Shown one piece after another: positions 25,539 through 33,689 of a DNA stretch of 64,000 nucleotides (the stretch's first letter is position 1; each line of letters opens with the position of its first letter). The DNA lies in assembly GCF_010727945.1 (NCBI RefSeq), contig NZ_AP022569.1, positions 2,790,001 to 2,854,000 of the forward strand, read 5' to 3'. The notes beneath the pieces were generated by a model. The model was not told the DNA's origin. It saw only the letters and a list, made by a program, of their open reading frames with translations, and did not search any database. Made by a program: the position numbers and the translations under genes. This DNA comes from Mycobacterium cookii. GTDB taxonomy: Bacteria; Actinomycetota; Actinomycetes; Mycobacteriales; Mycobacteriaceae.

Positions 25539-26450
25539 TCAGTCCACCAAACCGGTAGCTGCAAACGTGCGTGTCGGATCGCGATCAGCAAAGTAATCTC
25601 CGAGCGCGCCGCTGAGCTTGTCGGCGTCCCAGGCCTGCGCGTCCGCCTGGAATCGGTGCTCGACCGTAGGAGCCGCCATCAGCGTCACCTGCGGGCCGTA
25701 CACGATGAAAACCTGGCCGTTGACGTCCTTGGCCGCCGGCGACGCCAGAAAGCGCACCAACGTGACGACATGCTCGGGCGAGAGCGGGTCGATCCCCCCG
25801 GCGTCGACCTCCGGCGCATCGCCGAACACGTCGGCCGTCATCGCGGTCCGGGCCCGCGGCGCGATCGCGTTGGCGCACACCCCGTAGCGACCCAGACCCC
25901 GCGCCGCGGTCAAGGTGAGCGAGATGATGCCCGCCTTGGCGGCGCCGTAGTTGGCCTGCCCGACCGGACCCACCAGCCCAGCCTCCGACGAGGTGTTGAT
26001 GATGCGGCCATAGACCGATCCACCGGCGTCTTTGGCCTTGGACCGCCAGTACGTCGCGGCATTGCGGGTCAGTAGGAAGTGGCCGCGCAGGTGCACGGCG
26101 ATCACGGCGTCCCACTCCTCGTCGGACATGTTGAACAGCATCCGGTCGCGGGTGATCCCGGCGTTGTTGACCACGATGCTCAGGCCGCCGAGCCCGTCGG
26201 CGGTGCTGATCAACTCGTCGGCGGTGTCGCGTCGGCTGATATCACCGGCGACCGCGACCGCCTTGGAGCCGGCGGAGCTGATCTCGTCGATGACGTCAGA
26301 AGCATCCAACGCGGCGGCAATGTCGTTGACGACGACGGTTGCGCCCGCGCGGGCCAAGCCGATCGCTTCGGCGCGGCCCAATCCCGCGGCCGCCCCGGTC
26401 ACCACCGCGACCTTTCCGGACAGGTCGGCCGAATTTGTGCTGTTACTCAT
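25539..26450 (-). CDS. hsd4A: Hsd4A-type 17beta-hydroxysteroid / beta-hydroxyacyl-CoA dehydrogenase
   Basis: SDR of 303 residues resembling Rv3502c and the sterol-degrading Hsd4A of other mycobacteria, which oxidises the beta-hydroxyl of side-chain acyl-CoAs and 17beta-hydroxysteroids. Cofactor motif TGAAAGLGRA, NNAGI, SSEAGLVG and catalytic YGAAK are present, with an acidic region after residue 260. The ATG at 26450 lies behind a MIRU-like repeat that supplies GAGGAGG upstream. It follows fdxD in the same direction. Confidence 0.9.
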   Translation of the reverse strand: MSNSTNSADLSGKVAVVTGAAAGLGRAEAIGLARAGATVVVNDIAAALDASDVIDEISSAGSKAVAVAGDISRRDTADELISTADGLGGLSIVVNNAGITRDRMLFNMSDEEWDAVIAVHLRGHFLLTRNAATYWRSKAKDAGGSVYGRIINTSSEAGLVGPVGQANYGAAKAGIISLTLTAARGLGRYGVCANAIAPRARTAMTADVFGDAPEVDAGGIDPLSPEHVVTLVRFLASPAAKDVNGQVFIVYGPQVTLMAAPTVEHRFQADAQAWDADKLSGALGDYFADRDPTRTFAATGLVD

Positions 26451-26456
26451 CTAGGT

Positions 26457-26503
26457 ACGCCGCTCCTCCTCATCGCCGGAGCTCTGCATCGTCGCCGGCG
26501 GTT
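26457..26503 (-). repeat. MIRU-like repeat, fdxD-hsd4A gap
   Basis: Minus-strand copy of the mycobacterial interspersed unit type: GACGATGCAGAGC at 26481-26493 and GCGATGAGGAGGA at 26464-26476, matching the copies before ltp3 and the KSI-like gene. It ends directly before the hsd4A start and supplies a purine-rich segment. Confidence 0.65.
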
Positions 26504-26513
26504 ATGAATACCT

Positions 26514-26705
26514 CTAGTCTTCGCGCGTCAGGGCGGCTCGCGGGCATTCGGCGATCGCCTGCTCGGCCGCAGCCTCCAGATCGGCCGGAATCGGGTCGGT
26601 CTTCACCACTGCGTAGTCGTCATCATCGAGGTCGAAGATATCCGGCGCGATTCCCAAGCACACCGCGTTGCCCTCACACCGGTCGTGGTCGACTATCACC
26701 CGCAC
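26514..26705 (-). CDS. fdxD: 3Fe-4S ferredoxin
   Basis: A 63-residue ferredoxin with CEGNAVC early and CPRA late: three cluster Cys (11, 17 and about 55) and no fourth Cys, typical of the [3Fe-4S] ferredoxins that feed cytochromes P450 in mycobacteria. GTG start at 26705 is preceded by AGGAGG. It is divergent from fadE26 across a KstR box; it could reduce CYP142, whose gene is in the same locus. Confidence 0.92.
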   Translation of the reverse strand: MRVIVDHDRCEGNAVCLGIAPDIFDLDDDDYAVVKTDPIPADLEAAAEQAIAECPRAALTRED

Positions 26706-26797
26706 GACAACCTCCTAGAACGTGACTTCCAATTCGGTATGCCCACCATACGACCCGTCCTGCTGCGTCTGGGCGATCGGTCGCTGGACCCTCAGAC

Positions 26798-26811
26798 TAG
26801 AACGTGTTACA
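26798..26811. promoter_or_regulatory. KstR operator match between fdxD and fadE26
   Basis: TAGAACGTGTTACA, a full consensus match, 70 bp before fadE26 and 93 bp before fdxD; it can control both divergent operons. Confidence 0.85.
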
Positions 26812-26881
26812 ACCAGGAAGGCGAATGGGTGGCCGTCGATGCTGGCTGCCGAAAATCCACCGACGACTGGAGGCGGCCGGA

Positions 26882-28063
26882 ATGCGCATCAGTTACACGC
26901 CCGAGCAGGAAGAGCTGCGTCGCGAACTGCGGTCGTACTTCGAGAAGCTGATCACCCCCGAACGTCGCGAAGCGCTGAGCTCGACATCGGGTGAGGTCGG
27001 CGAAGGCAACGTCTACCGCGAGACCGTCTCCCAGATGGGCAAAGACGGGTGGCTCACGCTCAACTGGCCCAAGAAGTACGGCGGTCAGGACCGCTCCCCG
27101 ATGGACTCGCTGATCTTCACCGACGAGGCCGCGATCGCCGGCGCGCCGGTGCCGTTCCTGACCATCAACAGTGTCGCGCCGACCATCATGCACTTCGGGT
27201 CCGAGGAGCAGAAGAAATTCTTCCTACCCAAGATCGCCGCAGGTGACCTGCACTTCTCGATCGGCTACTCCGAGCCCGGCGCCGGCACCGACCTGGCGAA
27301 CCTACGGACCACCGCAGTGCGTGACGGCGACGACTACGTGGTCAACGGCCAGAAGATGTGGACGAGCCTGATCGCCTACGCCGACTACGTCTGGCTGGCC
27401 GTCCGCACCAACCCCGAAGCCAAGAAGCACCGCGGCATCTCGATGCTGATCATGCCGACCACTGCCGAAGGGTTCTCTTGGACGCCGGTGCACACCATGT
27501 CGGGTGTCGACACCAGCGCCACCTACTACCAAGACGTCCGCGTTCCGGTCGCAAACCGGGTGGGTGAGGAGAATGCCGGTTGGAAGCTGGTCACCAACCA
27601 GCTCAACCACGAGCGTGTCGCGCTGGTGTCGCCCATGCCGATCATCATGGCGCTCAACCAAGTTCGCGAGTGGGCGCAGAACACCAAGGACGCCGGCGGC
27701 GCCCGGCTGATCGACTCGGAATGGGTGCAGCTCAACCTGGCCCGCGTGCACGCCAAGGTTGAAGTGCTCAAGCTGATCAACTGGGAGCTGGCCTCGTCGG
27801 ACTCCGCGTCGCCGTCGCCGGCCGACGCCTCGGCGGCCAAGGTGTTCGGCACCGAACTGGCCACCGAGGCCTACCGGCTGCTGATGGAGGTGCTGGGCAC
27901 AGCGGCGACGCTGCGACAGGATTCGCCCGGCGCACTGCTCCGCGGCCGGGTCGAGCGGATGCACCGGGCCTGCCTGATTCTGACCTTCGGCGGTGGCACC
28001 AACGAGGTGCAGCGCGACATCATCGGCATGGTGGCGCTCGGCCTGCCCCGAGCCAACCGCTAA
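26882..28063 (+). CDS. fadE26: acyl-CoA dehydrogenase, alpha subunit (ChsE4-type)
   Basis: A 393-residue acyl-CoA dehydrogenase. With FadE27 it forms the alpha2-beta2 enzyme ChsE4-ChsE5 that dehydrogenates steroid side-chain acyl-CoAs. The FAD/substrate segment GYSEPGAGTDLANL and a C-terminal GGTNEVQRDIIG are present; Glu244 in LNHERVAL is at the position I believe to be the catalytic base. ATG 26882 follows GGAGG; a frame extending to 26804 overlaps the KstR box and is rejected. Confidence 0.93.
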   Translation: MRISYTPEQEELRRELRSYFEKLITPERREALSSTSGEVGEGNVYRETVSQMGKDGWLTLNWPKKYGGQDRSPMDSLIFTDEAAIAGAPVPFLTINSVAPTIMHFGSEEQKKFFLPKIAAGDLHFSIGYSEPGAGTDLANLRTTAVRDGDDYVVNGQKMWTSLIAYADYVWLAVRTNPEAKKHRGISMLIMPTTAEGFSWTPVHTMSGVDTSATYYQDVRVPVANRVGEENAGWKLVTNQLNHERVALVSPMPIIMALNQVREWAQNTKDAGGARLIDSEWVQLNLARVHAKVEVLKLINWELASSDSASPSPADASAAKVFGTELATEAYRLLMEVLGTAATLRQDSPGALLRGRVERMHRACLILTFGGGTNEVQRDIIGMVALGLPRANR

Positions 28064-28080
28064 CGAATTCTGGAGAACCC

Positions 28081-29178
28081 ATGGACTTCTCGACAACCGA
28101 AGCCGCCGAAGATCTCGGTGGCCTGGTCACCACGATCGTCGACGCGGTGTGCACGCCCGAGCATCAGCGCAAGCTGGATGGGCTCGACCAACGATTCGAC
28201 CGTGAATTGTGGAGCAAGCTCGTCGACGCCGACATCCTTTCCACCGCCGCCCCGGAGTCGCTGGGCGGAGGCGGGTTTGGCGTGCTCGAGGAGGTCGCCG
28301 TGCTGGTCGGCCTAGGCCGTCAGCTCGCCGCGGTGCCATACCTGGAGTCGGTGGTGCTGGCCGCCGGAGCGTTGGCCCGGTTCGGGCCCGCAGAACTCCA
28401 GCAGGAGTGGGGCGTTCCCGCGGTGAGCGGCAAGAAGGTGCTCGCCGTCGCGCTCGACGGCGAAATGGGCGACGGCCCGGTGCAGGCCGCCAGCTCGGGT
28501 GACGGCTACCGACTGACCGGAACTCGCACCCAGATCGCCTACGGTCCGGTGGCAGACGGCTTCCTCGTTCCCGCGGAAACCGATTCGGGCACTTCCGTTT
28601 TCCTGGTCGCTGCTGACGATGCCGGCGTGACGGTGACTGCGCTGGAGACCACCGGACTCGGCAGCATCGGGCATCTCCGACTGGACGGCGTCGAGGTTTC
28701 CGCGCAACGGATCGTCGGCGGTGCGGAGGTCGTCTCCTGGATTTCCACCCTCGGCGTGCTGGGTCATGCCGCCTTTCAGCTCGGCGTGCTCGAACGCGGG
28801 CTGCAGTTGACCGCCGAATACGCGCAGACGCGTGAGCAATTCGACCGTCCGATCGGCAGTTTCCAGGCGGTGGGGCAACGGCTGGCCGACGGCTACATCG
28901 ACGTCAAGGGCCTGCGGCTGACGTTGACCCAGGCGGCGTGGCGGCTCAGCGAGGACCTGCCGGCCGACACCGAGGTCGCGACCGCGGCCTTTTGGGCGGC
29001 CGATGCCGGACACCGGGTGGCGCACAGCATCGTGCATATCCACGGTGGTGTCGGCATCGACACCGACCACCCGGTGCACCGATATTTCCTGGCAGCCAAG
29101 CAGACTGAGTTCGCAGTGGGCGGCGCGACCGGGCAACTGCTGCGCATCGGCCGCGAATTGGCGGACACTCCCGCCTAA
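28081..29178 (+). CDS. fadE27: acyl-CoA dehydrogenase, beta subunit (ChsE5-type)
   Basis: A 365-residue partner of FadE26, 17 bp downstream. The N-terminal helical domain is typical; the middle domain lacks the FAD-binding YSEPGAG motif of fadE26, fitting the heteromeric steroid acyl-CoA dehydrogenases in which half the sites are non-catalytic. C-terminal HIHGGVGIDTDHPVHRYF is conserved. Confidence 0.92.
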   Translation: MDFSTTEAAEDLGGLVTTIVDAVCTPEHQRKLDGLDQRFDRELWSKLVDADILSTAAPESLGGGGFGVLEEVAVLVGLGRQLAAVPYLESVVLAAGALARFGPAELQQEWGVPAVSGKKVLAVALDGEMGDGPVQAASSGDGYRLTGTRTQIAYGPVADGFLVPAETDSGTSVFLVAADDAGVTVTALETTGLGSIGHLRLDGVEVSAQRIVGGAEVVSWISTLGVLGHAAFQLGVLERGLQLTAEYAQTREQFDRPIGSFQAVGQRLADGYIDVKGLRLTLTQAAWRLSEDLPADTEVATAAFWAADAGHRVAHSIVHIHGGVGIDTDHPVHRYFLAAKQTEFAVGGATGQLLRIGRELADTPA

Positions 29179-29180
29179 CT

Positions 29181-30686
29181 GTGGACCCGCTTCCGACCGT
29201 TGTCGATCTGCTTCGGCCGCTCGTTGATGTCGACGATCGGGGCGTCTACTTCGAGGACTCCTACGTCAACTGGCGCGACCATCTGCGACACGGCGCCGCA
29301 ATTGCCGCGACGCTGCGCGCGCGCCTCGACCCGGACCGACCCCCGCATGTCGGGGTCTTGTTGGAGAACACGCCGTTCTTCTCAGCCGTCCTGGTCGCGG
29401 CAGGCATGTCCGGGATCGTCCCGGTCGGTCTGAACCCGGTGCGTCGCGGCGCGGCGCTGCAACTCGACATCGACCATGCTGATTGTCAATTGGTGTTGGC
29501 GGACACGAATTCGGCTGCCCCACTGGGCGATACCGAGCACATCAATGTGGATTCCACCGCATGGCGCGACGAGGTGACCGCGCACCGCGACGCACCGCTG
29601 CAATTTCAGTCCGCTTCGGCCGACGACCTGTTCATGCTGATCTACACCTCGGGCACCAGCGGCGATCCCAAGGCGGTCATGTGCAGCCACGGGAAGGTCG
29701 CGATTGCGGGCGTGACGATGACCGATCGCTTCGGACTCGGCCCGAGCGACGTCTGCTACGCATCGATGCCGTTGTTCCACTCCAACGCGGTGCTGGTCGG
29801 ATGGGCGGTGGCGTTGGCCTGCCGAGGCTCAATGGTGTTGCGGCGCAAATTCTCTGCGTCTGGATTCCTGCCAGACGTCCGCCGCTACGGCGCCACCTAC
29901 GCCAACTACGTGGGAAAGCCGCTGTCGTATGTGCTGGCCCAACCCGAGCGTCCGGACGACGCCGACAATCCGTTGCGAGCGGTCTACGGGAACGAAGGCG
30001 CACCCGCCGACATCGACCGCTTCGCCACCAGGTTCGGCTGCCGGGTCATCGACGGGTTCGGCTCAACCGAGGGTGGGATTGCCATCGGGCGGACGCCGGA
30101 TACCCCGGTCGGGGCTTTGGGTCCGCTGCCCGACGAGGTTCAGATCGTCGACGTCGACACCGGTGAACCCTGCCCGGTCGGTGTGGTCGGTGAGTTGGTG
30201 AACGTCACCGGCGCAGGGCGTTTCGAGGGCTACTACAAAAACCCGGAGGCCAACGCGCAACGAATGGCCGGTGGCATCTATCACAGCGGCGACCTGGCCT
30301 ACCGCGACGAGGCAGGATACGCGTATTTCGCCGGACGCCTCGGCGACTGGCTACGGGTCGACGGCGAAAACCTCGGCACAGCGCCCATCGAACGGGTATT
30401 GGCACGCCATCCGGACGTAATGGAGGTGGCGGTGTACGCCGTGCCGGATCCGGCCGTCGGCGACCAGGTGATGGCAGCGCTGGTGTTGGCGACGGGTGCG
30501 GAATTCGACGCGGACAAGTTTCGCGCGTTTCTCGCCGAGCAGCCCGACCTGGGGCCCAAGCAGTGGCCGGCATACGTCCGGCTCAGCACCGGCCTACCTC
30601 GCACCGCGACATTCAAGATCCTCAAGCGGCAGCTGTCGGCCGAAGGAGTCGACTGCGCTGACCCGGTAATACCGATCCACCGCTGA
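29181..30686 (+). CDS. fadD17: acyl-CoA synthetase FadD17
   Basis: A 501-residue AMP-binding ligase making a sterol side-chain or other acyl-CoA from ATP and CoA. P-loop YTSGTSGDPKAVM, GFGSTEGG and the hinge YHSGDLAYRDE are visible. GTG 29181 is 2 bp after the fadE27 stop. Shorter than FadD19, with a shortened region before the A8 motif. Third gene of the KstR-controlled fadE26 operon. Confidence 0.92.
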   Translation: MDPLPTVVDLLRPLVDVDDRGVYFEDSYVNWRDHLRHGAAIAATLRARLDPDRPPHVGVLLENTPFFSAVLVAAGMSGIVPVGLNPVRRGAALQLDIDHADCQLVLADTNSAAPLGDTEHINVDSTAWRDEVTAHRDAPLQFQSASADDLFMLIYTSGTSGDPKAVMCSHGKVAIAGVTMTDRFGLGPSDVCYASMPLFHSNAVLVGWAVALACRGSMVLRRKFSASGFLPDVRRYGATYANYVGKPLSYVLAQPERPDDADNPLRAVYGNEGAPADIDRFATRFGCRVIDGFGSTEGGIAIGRTPDTPVGALGPLPDEVQIVDVDTGEPCPVGVVGELVNVTGAGRFEGYYKNPEANAQRMAGGIYHSGDLAYRDEAGYAYFAGRLGDWLRVDGENLGTAPIERVLARHPDVMEVAVYAVPDPAVGDQVMAALVLATGAEFDADKFRAFLAEQPDLGPKQWPAYVRLSTGLPRTATFKILKRQLSAEGVDCADPVIPIHR

Positions 30687-30687
30687 C

Positions 30688-31359
30688 GTGAATCACGCAC
30701 TGGAAGCGAGCCTCGACGCGTTGACACTGCCCGGGAAGGTCGGCGTCGCGATCGCTTCCATTGGCGCAGAGCCTATTTCCCTCGGCGAGTGGACCGCCGG
30801 AGTGGCGTGGTCGACGATCAAGGTGCCGCTTGCTATTGCCGCATGGCGCGCAGGCTCGGCGAGCCCCGATCAGCTGTTCGCGACGATCACGCAATCCGAC
30901 AATGCCGCGGCAGAACAACTGTGGGCGCAGCTTGGCGAACCCGCTGCACAGCTCGTGCAGTCCGTCATCCGTGACGCAGGCGATGAGGCGACCGTGGTCG
31001 AATCACGGCGACTGCGTGCCGAATACACCCCGTTCGGTCAGACCCGTTGGTCGCTGGCCGACCAGGCCCGTTTTGCCGCCGGTCTGCCACAGGTACCCGA
31101 TGCGTCGCGTGTCCTCGACCTGATGCGCAACCTCAGCTCCGATCACCGTTGGGGCTTGGCAGCGAAAGGCTATGCCGCAAAGGGCGGTTGGGGCCCGGGA
31201 ATCACAGGAGGGTACCTGGTCCGCCAGTTTGCAATCGTCTCCGGGACGGTCGGTGTCGCGGTTGCGGCCGACGTCGGTGAGGGCGGATACGAGGTAGGGG
31301 TCGACGTGGTCAACACGTTGGCCGACTGGGTCGTCGACGAGGTCCTAGCCGAGGATTGA
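30688..31359 (+). CDS. cytoplasmic class A beta-lactamase-fold protein
   Basis: A 223-residue protein with the serine-hydrolase triad of motifs in order: STIK (S42, K45) as SxxK, SDN (70-72) and KGG (165-167) in place of KTG/KSG. No signal peptide and no obvious Glu166-type region, so it is not a typical secreted lactamase. It starts with GTG 1 bp after the fadD17 stop, hence in the KstR-regulated operon, and overlaps the convergent ilvX by 15 nt. I do not recall it next to fadD17 in M. tuberculosis. It may hydrolyse an amide, ester or thioester; function unknown. Confidence 0.75.
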   Translation: MNHALEASLDALTLPGKVGVAIASIGAEPISLGEWTAGVAWSTIKVPLAIAAWRAGSASPDQLFATITQSDNAAAEQLWAQLGEPAAQLVQSVIRDAGDEATVVESRRLRAEYTPFGQTRWSLADQARFAAGLPQVPDASRVLDLMRNLSSDHRWGLAAKGYAAKGGWGPGITGGYLVRQFAIVSGTVGVAVAADVGEGGYEVGVDVVNTLADWVVDEVLAED

Positions 31360-32925
31360 CGGCACGATCGCGTCGATCAGGTGGGGACCAGGCTCGGCGA
31401 AGGCGCTGCGCAGGGCGTCGGCGAAGTCCTCGGCAGCGGTGACGCGGCGGGCCGGAACACCGAGTCCCTCGGCGATCTTGACGAAATCTATTGTTGGTCG
31501 CGATAAGTCGAGCAAGTCCAGCGCTTTGGGGCCGGGCGTGGCGCCGGCCCCGACTCGCTGCAGCTCGATCCGCAGGATGTCATACGCGCTGTTGTTGTAG
31601 ATGACGGTCGTGACGTCGAGTTTTTCCCGCGCCTGCGTCCACAGACCCGAGATCGTGTACATCGCCGACCCGTCGGATTCCAAACACAGCACCGGCCGGT
31701 CGGGCGCGGCGACCGCGGCGCCGACGGCGGCCGGAATGCCATAGCCGATGGCTCCGCCGGTCAGTGTCAGCCAATCGTGGGCGGGCGCACCGGCGGTCGC
31801 CGCCGTCAACGGCACACTGGACGTGTTGGACTCGTCGACAACGATCACGTGTTCGGGCAGCAGCGCACCGACGACGTCTGCCACCGACACGGCCGTCAAT
31901 GGGCCGGTGGGCAATTCGGGGCGCGACGGTATCGCGACGGTGGCCGTCGTGCCGGGCGCCAGCTCGTCAGCGAGCGCCGCAAGTGCCGCGGCGGCACCGT
32001 TTGGCCCGGCCAGCACGTGGACGCTGCAGCCCTCCGGCACCAGATCGCTCGGCTTGCCCGGGTAGGCGAAGAACGACACCGGTGACGGCGCACCGGCCAA
32101 GATCAAGTGTTTGGTGCCCTCAAGTTGTGCGACAACGGCTTCGGCGAAGTACGGAATGCGTTCGACTGCAGGAACTCCAGCACCACGCTCCAGTCGCGTC
32201 GGAAATGTCTCGCAGTACGAACGGTTTCCGGTGGCCTCCGCGATCCGAACGGCCGCCGTCAAACCGCTGCCGCGGGTGGCGCCGCCGCCGATCAGCAGAA
32301 CCGTGGGTTCGCCGGATCGCAACACCGCGGCAGCTGATTCCACGGCCTCGGTGTCGACGTCGACCGGCTTCGGCTGCTGAACCGATACGCCGTCGGTGTG
32401 GGCGCCGTCTGTCCATGAGGTGTCCGCGGGCAGGATCAGCGTGGAGATCCGTTGACTGGCAACAGTTCTTGCGATCGCCTCGGCTGCATCGGCGGCGACG
32501 TCGGCTGTGTCATCGGTTCGGTGCACCCACCCCGAGACGCTGCCGGCCAGTGCGTCGATATCGGATTCCAGTGGGGCGTCGTACTTCTTGTGATACGTAG
32601 CGTGGTCACCGACGACGAGCACCATCGGGACGCGGGCCCGCCGCGCGTTGTGCAGGTTGGCCAGCCCGTTGCCCAACCCGGGGCCCAGATGCAGCAGCAC
32701 CGCAGCGGGCTTGCCGGCGATCCGGGCGTAGCCGTCGGCCGCCCCGGTGGCAATGCCTTCGAACAGAGTCAACACGCCACGCATCTGCGGAACGGTGTCC
32801 AACGCGGCGACGAAGTGCATCTCCGAAGTGCCGGGATTGGCGAAGCACACGTCGACGCCGCCGTCGACCAAGGTATTGATCAGAGCCTGCGCGCCGTTCA
32901 CGACTTGACTGTAGATGCTTCTCAC
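31345..32925 (-). CDS. ilvX: acetolactate-synthase-like ThDP enzyme IlvX
   Basis: A thiamine-diphosphate enzyme of 526 residues (518 if GTG 32901 is used, which gives the M. tuberculosis-like N-terminus). The activating Glu lies in LFEGIATGAADGYAR; the ThDP motif appears as ESDGSAMYTISG with NN about 27 residues later. GTG 32925 overlaps the stop of the kinase-like gene as GTGA, favouring the longer form. Family members decarboxylate 2-keto acids or condense them; the true substrate of IlvX is not established. It sits in a leftward operon after fadD19. Confidence 0.88.
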   Translation of the reverse strand: MRSIYSQVVNGAQALINTLVDGGVDVCFANPGTSEMHFVAALDTVPQMRGVLTLFEGIATGAADGYARIAGKPAAVLLHLGPGLGNGLANLHNARRARVPMVLVVGDHATYHKKYDAPLESDIDALAGSVSGWVHRTDDTADVAADAAEAIARTVASQRISTLILPADTSWTDGAHTDGVSVQQPKPVDVDTEAVESAAAVLRSGEPTVLLIGGGATRGSGLTAAVRIAEATGNRSYCETFPTRLERGAGVPAVERIPYFAEAVVAQLEGTKHLILAGAPSPVSFFAYPGKPSDLVPEGCSVHVLAGPNGAAAALAALADELAPGTTATVAIPSRPELPTGPLTAVSVADVVGALLPEHVIVVDESNTSSVPLTAATAGAPAHDWLTLTGGAIGYGIPAAVGAAVAAPDRPVLCLESDGSAMYTISGLWTQAREKLDVTTVIYNNSAYDILRIELQRVGAGATPGPKALDLLDLSRPTIDFVKIAEGLGVPARRVTAAEDFADALRSAFAEPGPHLIDAIVPSILG

Positions 32926-33689
32926 AGAGCCAACGCGGACCGGGCACAGACACCGGTCCGTTGTGCGTGCCCGCCGCCGAACAACACAACATGTGCGAGT
33001 AGTGCGAAGAGCTGGTGCAGGCCGATGCGGCCGCGCCAGGCCGACCGTAACGGGTGCACCCGTTGGTAGCCGTCGACGATTGCGTCGTAGTGCGGGCAGC
33101 CGAACAGTGCGAGCATCGCCAGGTCGTTCTCGCGGTGGCCGCCGTGCGCGGCGGGGTCGATCAGCACGACTCCGTCGGGGGTCCACATCACGTTGCCGCC
33201 CCATAGGTCGCCGTGCAGCCGGGCGGGCGGATCGTCGTCGTCGAAGTCTCCCGCCCGGCAGCGCGCCGCGACATCGCCGACCGCGGCACGGGTCGCGGCG
33301 TCCAGGCGCGGCGCCGCGAGCTCGGCCATCGGCGCCAGCCGCTCGTCGGCGTAGAACTCGCCCCAGCGTTCGCACGACCGGAGCGACATCGGCAACGGCC
33401 GCGATAACGGCCCAAAGAATCCCGGGCCATCCCAGTCATCGGGCCCGGCACCGAAACCTGCGGCTCCCCCGTCGTGGGTGACGGCCAACCGGCCGCCGAA
33501 CTCAGCAGCCGCCTGTGCGGTCGGATTCACCGAATCGAGCCGCCGCAGTGTCAGACTCGTCGCGTCCACCGATAGCACCGGCACGCAGGGGACGCCACCC
33601 TCGACGGCTGAAAGCCATTGCAGCCCAGCGGCTTCACACGCGAAGAAGTCTTCGGGTGCGTCGCGGTGACTCTTGACGAAGTCGGTCAA
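32922..33689 (-). CDS. fructosamine-kinase / aminoglycoside-phosphotransferase-like protein
   Basis: A 255-residue kinase-fold protein with the catalytic loop RLHGDLWGGNVMW (HGDx4-5N) and LIDPAAHGGHRENDLAM as the metal-binding DP motif, as in fructosamine-3-kinases that repair glycated amines. TTG at 33689 overlaps the fadD19 stop (TTGA) and is taken as the start; the longer frame runs antisense-like into fadD19. Coupled on both sides to fadD19 and ilvX, so it is co-expressed with the sterol regulon. Confidence 0.82.
   Translation of the reverse strand: MTDFVKSHRDAPEDFFACEAAGLQWLSAVEGGVPCVPVLSVDATSLTLRRLDSVNPTAQAAAEFGGRLAVTHDGGAAGFGAGPDDWDGPGFFGPLSRPLPMSLRSCERWGEFYADERLAPMAELAAPRLDAATRAAVGDVAARCRAGDFDDDDPPARLHGDLWGGNVMWTPDGVVLIDPAAHGGHRENDLAMLALFGCPHYDAIVDGYQRVHPLRSAWRGRIGLHQLFALLAHVVLFGGGHAQRTGVCARSALAL

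Noticed and set aside
26716..26729. TAGAACGTGACTTC as a second KstR box near fdxD
   Set aside because: Only the left half fits; the GTT half is GAC. The full site at 26798-26811 explains regulation.
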